64,000 nucleotides of DNA. It comes from Foliamicus sp965115835 (lineage in GTDB: Bacteria; Pseudomonadota; Gammaproteobacteria; Steroidobacterales; Foliamicaceae). The position numbers were made by a program, and so were the translations under genes. How positions within the stretch are numbered: the stretch's first letter is position 1; each line of letters begins with the position of its first letter. Shown here piece by piece: positions 54,380 to 62,817 of the stretch. Under the pieces are notes generated by a model. It was not told where the DNA came from. It saw nothing but the letters and a program-made list of their open reading frames with translations, and did no database searches. Location: positions 2,294,001 through 2,358,000 of the forward strand of contig OZ220471.1 of assembly GCA_965115835.1 (NCBI GenBank). The letters are read 5' to 3'.

Positions 54380-55582
54380 GTGAACGGGTTCGATCTCATG
54401 CGTCTGGCGTTGCGGGCGCTTGCCATGCATCGCCTCCGCACGCTGCTGACTGCGGTCGGCGTCGGCGTGGGTGTGGCCGCCGTGGTGCTTCTGACCTCGA
54501 TCGGCGAGGGAATGTACGACTTCATCGAGCACGAGGCCACCCGTTTCGGCACCCACTTCCTGGTGGTCACGCCCGGCAAGGACGAAACTTTCGGCGGTCC
54601 GCCAGGCATGCGGACCAACACCGTGCGGCCGCTTACCCTCGACGATGCGCTGGCGATCGGGCAACTCGATTCCGTGGTGGCCGTGGCGCCGGCGGTGACC
54701 GGACTGGCCGAAGTCGAACAGGAGGGGATAAAGCGCAACGTCATGGCGCTGGGGACCGGGCCGGAACTGCCCGAAATTTTCTCGTTCGAGGTGGCGTACG
54801 GCCGCTTCCTGCCAAACGAGGACTGGCTGGCGGCGCGACCGCTGGCGGTGCTGGGCAGCCAGCTCAAGAGTGAATTGTTCGGCGCGAACAGCGCCCTGGG
54901 CGCCTACATCCGGGTTTCCGGACAGCGCTTCCGCGTGATCGGCGTGCTGGCGGATGCGGGCGCCACGGTGGGCTTCGATCTCAACAACATCGTGTACATC
55001 CCGGTGAAGCACGCCATGGAAATCTACAATGTCCTGGGCGTGCAGGAGATCGATGTGCGCTACCGCAAAGACCGGCCTGCCGCCGAGGTCAACAGCGCGA
55101 TCACCCGGCTTCTCCGAACCCGGCACGGCACGGAGGACTTCTCGATCACCACCCAGGATCAGATGCTCAGCACCATGCGGGTGATCCTGAGCACGATTAC
55201 TGCCGCGGTTGCCGCCCTGGGCGGGATATCGCTCGTGGTGGGGGGCGTCGGGATCTTTACAATCATGACCATTTCCATTCAGGAGCGCATCTTCGAAATC
55301 GGATTGCTGCGCTCGCTCGGCGCCCGCCGGCGGGAGGTGCGGCGCATGTTTCTGGCGGAGGCGCTGGCGCTGGGCGGAGCGGGAGGACTGCTGGGCCTGA
55401 TTCTGGGACAATTGGCTGTCTGGCTGTTGTCGGCGCTGGCGCCGGGAATTCCGGTAAGCGTTTCGGTTGCCTATACGGCGGCCGCCATGACGGTCGCGGT
55501 GGTCATCGGCCTGCTGGCAGGCGTGGCGCCCGCAGTGCGGGCGGCGCGCATGAACCCGGTGCTGGCGCTGCGCGCCGAATAG
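54380..55582 (+). CDS. MacB/FtsX-type ABC permease, second of a pair
   Basis: GTG 54380, 5 bp after the first permease, starts V-N-G-F-D-L-M-R-L-A-L; 400 aa. Same architecture: N-terminal helix (RTLLTAVGVGVGVAAVVLLT), PCD domain, C-terminal helices with GGISLVVGGVGIFTIMTIS and VRAARMNPVLALRAE. It likely forms a heterodimer with the preceding product. Confidence 0.88.
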   Translation: MNGFDLMRLALRALAMHRLRTLLTAVGVGVGVAAVVLLTSIGEGMYDFIEHEATRFGTHFLVVTPGKDETFGGPPGMRTNTVRPLTLDDALAIGQLDSVVAVAPAVTGLAEVEQEGIKRNVMALGTGPELPEIFSFEVAYGRFLPNEDWLAARPLAVLGSQLKSELFGANSALGAYIRVSGQRFRVIGVLADAGATVGFDLNNIVYIPVKHAMEIYNVLGVQEIDVRYRKDRPAAEVNSAITRLLRTRHGTEDFSITTQDQMLSTMRVILSTITAAVAALGGISLVVGGVGIFTIMTISIQERIFEIGLLRSLGARRREVRRMFLAEALALGGAGGLLGLILGQLAVWLLSALAPGIPVSVSVAYTAAAMTVAVVIGLLAGVAPAVRAARMNPVLALRAE

Positions 55583-55617
55583 CCCGGATTTTTCACATTC
55601 GCACTTGGAGAAACACC

Positions 55618-56325
55618 TTGATTGATCTTTACTACTGGCCCACACCCAACGGGTTCAAAATTGCCATCATGCTGGAAGAGTGCGGCCTGCCGTACAAGCT
55701 GATCCCGGTGAACATCGGCCAGGGCGATCAGTTCGCCCCGGAGTTCCTGGCGCTCAACCCGAACCATCGGATGCCGGTGATCGTGGACCGGGACGCGCCG
55801 GACGGCCCGCTTTCGGTGTTCGAGTCCGGGGCCATCCTGGTGTACCTGGCCGAGAAGACCGGACGCTTCCTGCCCACCGGCGTCCACAAGCGTTTCGATG
55901 TGCTGCAATGGCTGTTCTGGCAGATGGCGGGGCTGGGGCCGATGGCCGGCCAGGCGGGTCATTTCCGGATCTACCAGGAAGGCAAACACGCCTACGCCAC
56001 CGAGCGTTACACCAACGAGTACGGCCGCCTGCTGGCGGTGATGGAGCGGCGCCTGCGCGACCGGGACTACCTGGCCGGCGAATACTCGATTGCGGACATG
56101 GCCTGCCTGCCCTGGACGACGCCCGGAGAGAAGCTGGGCCAGAGCCTCGACGAACTGCCGGGGGTGGCCGCCTGGACCGAAAGGCTCAAGGCGCGTCCCG
56201 CCGTGCAGCGCGGGCTGGAAGTGGGCGCGGACCTGCGTTCGGACGAGCCGCTCACCGAGGAGCAACGCAAGATGCTCTACGGACAGACTGCCGGAAAAAC
56301 CCTTCGCCAACTTGCCGGGGAATAG
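55618..56325 (+). CDS. Glutathione S-transferase, YfcG/Nu-class-like disulfide reductase
   Basis: TTG start 55618 after GGAGAAACACC; 235 aa. Begins LIDLYYWPTPNGFKIAIMLEE, the Nu-class opening with the Thr/Asn active site (TPNG). ESGAILVYLAEKTGRFLP is the GSH-binding Ser region (ES-GAI). Family members reduce disulfide bonds using glutathione. Followed by a second GST after 5 bp. Confidence 0.88.
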   Translation: MIDLYYWPTPNGFKIAIMLEECGLPYKLIPVNIGQGDQFAPEFLALNPNHRMPVIVDRDAPDGPLSVFESGAILVYLAEKTGRFLPTGVHKRFDVLQWLFWQMAGLGPMAGQAGHFRIYQEGKHAYATERYTNEYGRLLAVMERRLRDRDYLAGEYSIADMACLPWTTPGEKLGQSLDELPGVAAWTERLKARPAVQRGLEVGADLRSDEPLTEEQRKMLYGQTAGKTLRQLAGE

Positions 56326-56330
56326 CCGCC

Positions 56331-56978
56331 ATGAAGCTCCACGACTACGCTCACGCCCCCAATCCCAAGCGCGTACACATGTTTCTGGCCGAGAAAGGCC
56401 TGGACATGGAACGGGTGGAGATTGATCTCGCGAAGCAGGAACAGCTGAGCGAGGCTTTCCGGAAAATCAACCCGCTTTGCCAGGTTCCGGTGCTGGAAAC
56501 CGACGACGGCGCGCGAATCAGCGAGTGCATCGCCATCTGCCATTACCTGGAAGCGCTCCACCCCGAGCCGAACCTGTGTGGATCGAACCCCATCGAGCAG
56601 GCAAAGGTGCTGATGTGGAACCACATCGTCGAGCAGGAAGGTATGGCGGGGCTGGCCGAGGCATTGCGCAACCGCATCGACCTGTTCAGGAATCATGCCT
56701 TGCCGGGGCCCGTGGAGTACGCCCGGATCCCCGAACTGGTGGAACGCGGTTGCAAGCGGGCGAAGCACTTCCTGGATTTCATGGACCGGCGGCTTGCAAA
56801 CCGCGACTATCTGGCGCTGGACCGCTTCACCCTGGCCGATATCACGCTGTGGGCCTCGGTGGACATGGCCACACGGATGGCCCGCAAGTTCGAGCTCGAA
56901 GTGCTGGAGGGGCGCACCGCGCTCGCCGCCTGGCGCCAACGCCTGTCGGAGCGGCCCGGCGTGCGCAGCGCTGCATGA
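56331..56978 (+). CDS. Glutathione S-transferase, second copy
   Basis: ATG 56331 is 5 bp after the first GST stop; 215 aa. Thioredoxin-like N-domain with NPKRVHMFLAEKGLDME and GSH-binding VPVLETDDGARISECIAICHYLE; the C-domain is all-helical with GRTALAAWRQRLSERPGV. Different GST class from the neighbour. The pair forms an operon of unknown substrate. Confidence 0.9.
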   Translation: MKLHDYAHAPNPKRVHMFLAEKGLDMERVEIDLAKQEQLSEAFRKINPLCQVPVLETDDGARISECIAICHYLEALHPEPNLCGSNPIEQAKVLMWNHIVEQEGMAGLAEALRNRIDLFRNHALPGPVEYARIPELVERGCKRAKHFLDFMDRRLANRDYLALDRFTLADITLWASVDMATRMARKFELEVLEGRTALAAWRQRLSERPGVRSAA

Positions 56979-57092
56979 GCGCCAGCCCCGCAAGGCATTC
57001 CGGCAAGGCGACAGGGCCTGCACGGAACCGGGGGCATCCAACCCTCGCCGAAAACCGCGGCAGCGCCCCGCCCCCAAAAAGAGCGCCCTGCC

Positions 57093-57743
57093 ATGCTTGA
57101 GCTCGGCCTTGCGCTGGTGTTCGCCTACCTGATCGGCTCCGTCAACTTCAGCCTGATTCTGGGCCGGTTGCGCAATCTCGATGTGCGCGAAGTGGGCAGC
57201 GGCAACGCCGGCGCCACCAACGCGCTGCGCGCCGCAGGTTTCCGGTTCGCCCTCGCCGTGATGGCCGGCGACCTGGGAAAGGCCATTGTGGCGGTGGGGC
57301 CGCTGGCAACGCTGGCGCACTCCCTGGGCGGGGAAGACGGGTTCTCGCTGGCATGGCTGCGGGTTGCCGCCGCCGCTTCCGTGACGGTGGCGCACTGCTA
57401 TCCGCTGTGGCACGAGTTTCGGGGGGGCAAGGGATTTGCCTCGCTGCTGGGTTCCTACCTGCTGCTGCACCCTCCGCTGGCCGGCGCAGCGACGGGCGTA
57501 TGGATTCTGGCGCTGGTTTCAACCGGCTATGTGGGAGTGGCCACCCTGCTCGCTGCGATGTCGGCGCCCGTGTTCCTGGCCCTTGCGACAAGCAAGACGG
57601 GGCCGGAGCTGCTGTGGCTGGGCATCGGCGGCGCCCTGTTCATGGCGTGGACCCACCGCAGCAATATCCGCAACCTGCTAGGCGGCGCGGAACAGCGCTT
57701 CGACCGGGTGCGCATCGGTCATTGGTTCCGAAAGGACGGCTGA
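57093..57743 (+). CDS. plsY: Acyl-phosphate:glycerol-3-phosphate acyltransferase PlsY
   Basis: 216-aa membrane protein of phospholipid synthesis. Motifs: SGNAGATNALRAAG (motif 1), HCYPLWHEFRGGKGFA (motif 2) and the C-terminal HRSNIRNLLGGAEQRF (motif 3). Five helices are predicted. ATG 57093 is the only sensible start. Ends 3 bp before the birA homology. Confidence 0.95.
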   Translation: MLELGLALVFAYLIGSVNFSLILGRLRNLDVREVGSGNAGATNALRAAGFRFALAVMAGDLGKAIVAVGPLATLAHSLGGEDGFSLAWLRVAAAASVTVAHCYPLWHEFRGGKGFASLLGSYLLLHPPLAGAATGVWILALVSTGYVGVATLLAAMSAPVFLALATSKTGPELLWLGIGGALFMAWTHRSNIRNLLGGAEQRFDRVRIGHWFRKDG

Positions 57744-57800
57744 ACCCTGTACGACCGCGGCGTACTGCTTGCAGCACTGGATCCCGGCGTACGACAGCGG

Positions 57801-58538
57801 GTGGGAAGCCTGGAAGTACACGAGTCGCTGGCGTCCACCAGCAAACGACTGCTCGACGCGCCTGCGCCCCCGCCGGCAGGCAGCCTTGCCGTCTGCCTCG
57901 CCAACCATCAGACCGCAGGCCGGGGGCGCGGCGAAAAGAAATGGCGTTCGCCGCCGGGCGCCGGTCTGCTGCTCAGCGTCAGCCGGTTGGCGTTGCGCCC
58001 GCCGGACGGTTCGCTGGCGCTGGCGCTGGGCGTCGCGGTGGCCGAAGCGCTGGAGAACTTCGTGGCCGTCGATGTCGATCTCAAGTGGCCGAACGACCTG
58101 CTGGCAGGCGGGCGAAAGCTGGGCGGCATTCTGGTGGAGAGCACCGTGCGCCCGCGCGACCGGACCCTGACCGTAGTCGGCTTGGGCGTGAACTTTCGCG
58201 TAACGGACCGGCAGCGGCGGCAGATTGCCGCAGAAGGCGGCATGGCCCCGGAGGGTCTGAAAGGATTGCCGGCAAGAACGCCGCTGGAGCGCCACAGGCT
58301 GGCCGCCGCCATGATTGCCGCGCTTGCCGGAGTCCTGAGCAGGCATCCTGAAGAGGGATTCGGACCGTGGGAGGAAGGGTGGCGCCGGCGGGACTGGCTT
58401 TCGGGACGGAGCATCGAGGCCCGTTGCGGCCCGGAGGCCCACCGGGGCACGGCCGGCGGCGTGGATTCTTCCGGCGCCTTGCTGCTCAGGCAGCCGGCGG
58501 GCAAGCGGCGCATTCTCTCGGCGGAGATTCGAGCATGA
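57801..58538 (+). CDS. birA: Biotin--[acetyl-CoA-carboxylase] ligase (no DNA-binding domain)
   Basis: The catalytic domain is complete: TAGRGRGEKKWRSPPGAGLLLSV (biotin-binding GRGR), LKWPNDLLAGGRKLGGILVE and GLGVNFRVT. GTG 57801 is the first standard start, giving 245 aa, but homology (LYDRGVLLAALDPGVRQRVG) extends to a CTG at 57747, 3 bp after plsY, and the real start may be there. No helix-turn-helix precedes it, so it should not repress biotin genes. Confidence 0.92.
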   Translation: MGSLEVHESLASTSKRLLDAPAPPPAGSLAVCLANHQTAGRGRGEKKWRSPPGAGLLLSVSRLALRPPDGSLALALGVAVAEALENFVAVDVDLKWPNDLLAGGRKLGGILVESTVRPRDRTLTVVGLGVNFRVTDRQRRQIAAEGGMAPEGLKGLPARTPLERHRLAAAMIAALAGVLSRHPEEGFGPWEEGWRRRDWLSGRSIEARCGPEAHRGTAGGVDSSGALLLRQPAGKRRILSAEIRA

Positions 58539-59320
58539 GCCGCGCAGGCAGGCTGCTGCTGATCGATGTGGGCAACACCCGGGTGAAGTGGGCCTGGCAA
58601 TCGGGCAAGAGCAAAGAGCTGCACGGACAGGGCGCGCAGGCGCTCGGCGACGGTCTGGTGAGCCTGCCGTTTCTCCGCCAGACAGGCGAGGTGGCCGGCG
58701 TGCTGGCCTGCAACGTCGGGGGGCAGCAACGGGAGAGGGAGCTGGCCGCTGCGGTTCGCGCACGACTGGGCGCCGAACTGACGATCGCGCAGCCCCGAAG
58801 AACAGCCTGTGGCGTTACCGCAGCCTACGCCAGGGTTGCGAATCTGGGCGCGGATCGCTGGGCCGCGCTACTCGGCGCGCATGCGCTCGGCCCGCACGCC
58901 TGCTGCATCGTGGACGCGGGCAGCGCGATCACCATGGACTTCCTGCTGCCCGACGGTCGCCATCTGGGAGGCTACATCGCTCCGGGCCGGGACATGAGCC
59001 TCGGGGCCATCGCGCAAGGCGCGGCGGAACTGGGGCCGAGGCTCCGGCGCGATTTCAGCGCGCCGCAGGACATCGCCCCCGGCACGGACAGCGCGGAGGC
59101 GGTCGCCAAGGGAGTGCTGGCCTCGCAAATTGGCCTGATCCGCCTGGGCGTGGAAATGCTGGAAGAAAGGGCAAGGACCCCGGCGCATCTGGTGCTGACA
59201 GGCGGCGGCGCGGAAACCCTGATCGCCACGGCAAGGTTGCCACAGGCGCAATGGGCGCCGGATCTGGTGCTGCGCGGACTGGCCGCGCTCGCGGTAGAAT
59301 TGCAGTTCTGGCCGGAATAG
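58535..59320 (+). CDS. coaX: Type III pantothenate kinase
   Basis: Phosphorylates pantothenate in CoA synthesis. ATG 58535 overlaps birA as ATGA; 261 aa. LIDVGNTRVKWAWQ is the ATP/pantothenate-binding opening, GADRWAALLGAHAL and VDAGSAITMDFL are type III motifs (GxDRxxALIGA, DxGTAxT-like), and HLGGYIAPGRDMS follows. The stop codon (59318-59320) lies inside the tRNA-Thr gene. Confidence 0.95.
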   Translation: MSRAGRLLLIDVGNTRVKWAWQSGKSKELHGQGAQALGDGLVSLPFLRQTGEVAGVLACNVGGQQRERELAAAVRARLGAELTIAQPRRTACGVTAAYARVANLGADRWAALLGAHALGPHACCIVDAGSAITMDFLLPDGRHLGGYIAPGRDMSLGAIAQGAAELGPRLRRDFSAPQDIAPGTDSAEAVAKGVLASQIGLIRLGVEMLEERARTPAHLVLTGGGAETLIATARLPQAQWAPDLVLRGLAALAVELQFWPE

Positions 59321-59386
59321 CTCAACCGGTAGAGCATCCGCCTTGTAAGCGGGAGGTTGCGGGTTCGAGTCCCTCTTCCGGCACCA
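59311..59386 (+). tRNA. tRNA-Thr (anticodon TGT)
   Basis: 76 nt with encoded CCA. The acceptor stem pairs GCCGGAA with TTCCGGC, the anticodon loop is CT-TGT-AA, and the T-arm GGGTTCGAGTCCC is intact. The first 10 nt overlap the 3' end of coaX, whose TAG stop forms positions 8-10. Confidence 0.97.
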
Positions 59387-59389
59387 TGT

Positions 59390-59466
59390 GGTGATGTAGC
59401 TCAGCTGGTTAGAGCGGCGGACTCATAACCCGCAGGTCGGTGGTTCAAGCCCACCCATCACCACCA
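59390..59466 (+). tRNA. tRNA-Met (anticodon CAT, elongator type)
   Basis: 77 nt with encoded CCA, 3 bp after tRNA-Thr. The acceptor stem pairs GGTGATG with CATCACC and the anticodon loop is CT-CAT-AA. The acceptor lacks the initiator mismatch, so it is elongator-type; tRNA-Ile with lysidine at C34 cannot be excluded. Confidence 0.95.
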
Positions 59467-59633
59467 CCTTCCCTTTCCGGTTCCTGACAGCTGACAAGGC
59501 GGCAAGGCTTGCGCAGCCGCCTCTCGCAGCCCCGCAAGCATCCCTTGTATCCCTGCGTGCGGTCGCGATCGCCCGTCGCACTTTCTTCCCGCGCCATCAA
59601 GGGTCCCGGCGCCGGGCCTCCCCGCTTGCGCGC

Positions 59634-59837
59634 CTATTTCATGGGGTTGTTTTCATCCATGAACGCGCCGTCGATCCGCGTGACCCCCTTCTCCTTCGCC
59701 TTCGCAATCATGGCCTTGAGCGCCATGCTGCGGACAAAGCCGGGGATCTTCGAGATCAACGGCACACACTCGGAAGTGAATTTCACCTCCTCGTCGATCC
59801 CGTTGGCTTCCGCCAGAATTGCTTCGTCATCGGACAT
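59634..59837 (-). CDS. Small PCP-reductase-like domain protein (67 aa)
   Basis: ATG 59837 follows GGGAGGGT. Contains KIPGFVRSMALKAMIAKAKEKGVTRID, the helical PCP_red domain also found at the end of light-independent protochlorophyllide reductase subunit B. No other chlorophyll genes are seen, so this is a stand-alone version of unknown role, as in many non-phototrophs. Confidence 0.7.
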   Translation of the reverse strand: MSDDEAILAEANGIDEEVKFTSECVPLISKIPGFVRSMALKAMIAKAKEKGVTRIDGAFMDENNPMK

Positions 59838-59926
59838 GCGGGCACCCTCCCGGAGCAAATTTCAGTAGTATCGCGCCCGGCTTGGCAAGGCGCTCCAGTC
59901 CTGCCGGCCCGGGCGGCGCGCCTCTT

Positions 59927-61276
59927 CTAAGGCGTTGCGCTTTCGGCGCAACTATAGGCCAATAAGCCGTCTGCGAGCTTGGGCTCGAACCAGGTGGACT
60001 TCGGCGGCATGATCTTTCCGGCGCCAGCCACCTCCAGCAGCGCCTGCATGGGCGTCGGATAAAGCGCGATGCCCAGCGAGGCGGCGCCGCTGTTCACGCG
60101 CTGCTCGAGCGCCTCGAGCCCTCGCGCGCCGCCCACAAAGTCGATTCGCGGATCGGTGCGCGAGTCCTCGATCCCCAGCACCGGCGCCAGCAGGTGTTTC
60201 TCCAGGAGGCTGACATCCAGGCTGCCCACCGGATCCTTCTCCGGCGCCAGTCCGGGCCGCAAGCGGGCCCGGCGCCAGCCTCCGCTCAAATACAAGCCGT
60301 ATTCTCCCGCGCGCCCGGGTCGCGCTGGCCCGGGTGAGGGCGCAACGTCGAAGCTGACCTCAAGCGCTTCGAGAAAGGCCGGGGGGCTGTGGCCGTTGAG
60401 GCCGGACACCACGCGGTTGTAATCGAGAATCCGCAGCTCCTCTGCGGGAAAGGTGGCGCCCAGCAGCCATTGCGCGCCCGGGCGGGCGGGAAAAGCCGCG
60501 GCGGCCCGATTGCCCGCCGCCACGCGGTGATGTCCGTCGGCGATGAATAACTCTCCCAGTTCCGCGCAGGCCCGGGTAATTCGTGCGACTGCCTCCGATT
60601 CCCGAACTGTCCATACGCTATGATCGGTGGCCGCGTCCCCTTCGCCGAGCCGCGCCCGGAAATCGGGCGCGGCGTGGGCCGCCTCCTCGATCACGGCGGC
60701 CAGACCGGCATGCCGGCGATGCGCCAGCATCACCAGCCCGGTCTGCGCTTCCAGCGCCTGGATGAGCAGCGCCCGGTCGGTCTCCTTGTCCGGCCGGGTG
60801 AGTTCGTGCCGGCGCAGCGTGCCGGCGCGATAGCAGTCCACCGACACCAGCAGCGCCACGCCGGTCTGGACATGCGAAGCGCTTGCCACCCGGTACACGT
60901 AGTAGGCCGGCTGGGCATCCCGGGCGATCACTCCGCGCGCGAGCAAGGCGTCCAGCGAACGGCGGGCCGCAGCGTAGCGCTCCCCGGCGCTCGGGCGGGC
61001 CCCCGGCGCCATGGCGGCTTCGGGAAGCGACAGGCGCAGGAAATCGTGCGGGCGGGCGGCAACGCGCGCCCGGGCCTCGCCGGGACTGACCACATCGTAG
61101 GGCGGCGCGATCGTCTCCGCCGCCCTGCCGGCGGCCGGACGCAGCGCGGCGAAGGGGGCTACGCGAAACCCGGAGGATGGCCCGGCGGCCATTTCGGATG
61201 CCTGCTTCAGGTCGTCGCGGGCGCGGCGGCGCTTGTCGGGGGCAGGAGGCCCTCCATGCTGCGAGGTTCTGTCCAT
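59927..61276 (-). CDS. DUF1015 family protein
   Basis: ATG 61276 follows CGGGAG; 449 aa. Family features: FRVAPFAALRP and IAPPYDVVSPGEARARVAA near the start, and FIADGHHRVAAGNRAAAAF, the invariant DGHHR motif. DUF1015 proteins are thought to act on phosphorylated or amino-acid-like substrates; some lie near D-3-phosphoglycerate dehydrogenase genes. Function remains unknown. It lies 13 bp after the amine oxidase on the same strand. Confidence 0.88.
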   Translation of the reverse strand: MDRTSQHGGPPAPDKRRRARDDLKQASEMAAGPSSGFRVAPFAALRPAAGRAAETIAPPYDVVSPGEARARVAARPHDFLRLSLPEAAMAPGARPSAGERYAAARRSLDALLARGVIARDAQPAYYVYRVASASHVQTGVALLVSVDCYRAGTLRRHELTRPDKETDRALLIQALEAQTGLVMLAHRRHAGLAAVIEEAAHAAPDFRARLGEGDAATDHSVWTVRESEAVARITRACAELGELFIADGHHRVAAGNRAAAAFPARPGAQWLLGATFPAEELRILDYNRVVSGLNGHSPPAFLEALEVSFDVAPSPGPARPGRAGEYGLYLSGGWRRARLRPGLAPEKDPVGSLDVSLLEKHLLAPVLGIEDSRTDPRIDFVGGARGLEALEQRVNSGAASLGIALYPTPMQALLEVAGAGKIMPPKSTWFEPKLADGLLAYSCAESATP

Positions 61277-61289
61277 GCGGGCTCCCGGT

Positions 61290-62732
61290 CTAGAGCCGGT
61301 CGAGCACTTCGAGGGCCACGCGGTCGCCCGACTCCAGCGCGCCCTCCATGCCGCGATTGGCCGGCGCCGTGTGTTCGCCGCAAAAATGCACCCGCCCGTG
61401 CGGGCGGCCGACCTGCGCGGCGAATTGCGTCACCTGCCCCGGCCGCCACACCGCCCAGTCGCCCGCCGCATGCGGATCGTTATACCAGGAGTGATAGGCC
61501 GCCACCTCGAGTTGGCCCCTGGCCGCCGGGCGCAACCGCTCGATATCGGCCACGATGCGCGCCGCCGCCTCTTCGTCGGTAAGCCGGTCCATGGCCACCG
61601 CCAGCGGGCCGCGCGTCCAGGACGTGAGGCTGGTCACTTCTTCGGGGGAATCGCCCTTGCGCTCGGCAACGATCATGCCGGCCAGGGAATCGGTCCACAT
61701 GCCGGGCGACAAGCCGTCGTCTTCCCAAAACGGGCGTTTCGCGATCAGGTGCAACTGGTTCAGGACCTGCGAATCCACGCTGCGCACGGCTTCGGCCTGA
61801 ACGCCTTCGAGGGCGGGCTCGATGGCCAGATTGCGCACCAGGGAGCAGGGCAGGGAGCACACCACGCGATCGGCCCGATGCAGGCTGCCGTCCTCGCATT
61901 GCGCCTCGACGCCGTTCCCGGTATCGCGAATGCCGGTCACGCGCTGTTCGAACCGGACTTCGGAAAGCAAGGACCCGGCCATGGCTTCGGGAACCGACTG
62001 GTTGCCGTTCGCCGCGGTATACATGGAGCCGCCATCCGGCCCCGTAAAGCCCTGCTGGGCCTTTGCGAAGCGCATGGCGAACAGCACCATGGCCGCGGAC
62101 ACCTCGTCGGCGTTGTTGCCCCAGCCCGGGTTGTTGTTGTAGCAGAGATCCACCACCGCATCGGTTTCGCCCTGGCCGGTCAGGTACTCGCGCACGGACA
62201 CATCCAGGTGCGCGTACTCCGGCGACAACCAGTCCGTGGTGGTGGGGTAGGGATTGTTCATCATCATCTTCACCGGAAGATAGCCCCAGGGCATCTGCTG
62301 GCGGGCCGCCGCCGGCAGCACGTTGAGCGCATGCTCCGGCCACCCGGAGGCGGGGATGATCTGCCCCTGAAGCGCCAGTTCGCGCTGGTAGAAGAATTTG
62401 CGGATCGGATCCAGGTTCATCAGGCCCACGCCCAGCTCCTGCGCCACCTGCATCATGCGCGCGTAACCGGCGCCGAAACTCGTGCCTCCCGCCTCGGGAG
62501 AGCCGGGAATATGCCGGTAGGAAAGCACTCGCCCACCCACCCGGTCGCGCGACTCCAGGACCGTTACCCGAAGACCTTCGCCTTCGAGCATCCGCGCCGC
62601 CTGCAGGCCGGACAGGCCGGCGCCCACCACGATCACGTCACTCCGGGTTGCGGCCCGCCTCCCGCAACCGGTCAGAACGGCCGCCGCCGCGCCTATGCCC
62701 TTGAGCGCCTCGCGCCGATTCAGTTGCGCCAC
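61290..62732 (-). CDS. FAD-dependent amine oxidase with Tat-type lipoprotein signal
   Basis: GTG 62732 is preceded by GGGAGA; 480 aa. The N-terminus NRREALKGIGAAAAVLTGC has a twin-arginine motif and a lipobox Cys. FAD site: VIVVGAGLSGLQAARMLEGEGLRVTVLESRDRVGGRV; the substrate domain follows, with SWTRGPLAV and the C-terminal HFCGEHTAPANRGMEGALESG. Monoamine/polyamine oxidase-like. A Tat-exported oxidase would act on periplasmic amines. Confidence 0.9.
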   Translation of the reverse strand: MAQLNRREALKGIGAAAAVLTGCGRRAATRSDVIVVGAGLSGLQAARMLEGEGLRVTVLESRDRVGGRVLSYRHIPGSPEAGGTSFGAGYARMMQVAQELGVGLMNLDPIRKFFYQRELALQGQIIPASGWPEHALNVLPAAARQQMPWGYLPVKMMMNNPYPTTTDWLSPEYAHLDVSVREYLTGQGETDAVVDLCYNNNPGWGNNADEVSAAMVLFAMRFAKAQQGFTGPDGGSMYTAANGNQSVPEAMAGSLLSEVRFEQRVTGIRDTGNGVEAQCEDGSLHRADRVVCSLPCSLVRNLAIEPALEGVQAEAVRSVDSQVLNQLHLIAKRPFWEDDGLSPGMWTDSLAGMIVAERKGDSPEEVTSLTSWTRGPLAVAMDRLTDEEAAARIVADIERLRPAARGQLEVAAYHSWYNDPHAAGDWAVWRPGQVTQFAAQVGRPHGRVHFCGEHTAPANRGMEGALESGDRVALEVLDRL

Positions 62733-62817
62733 TCTCTCCCGCCTCCGCTGTTGCGAGTGAAGGCATGAGTATAAGCGCGCGGGCGCCATGAGCCGTGAAC
62801 GCGGATAAACTGGGCGC

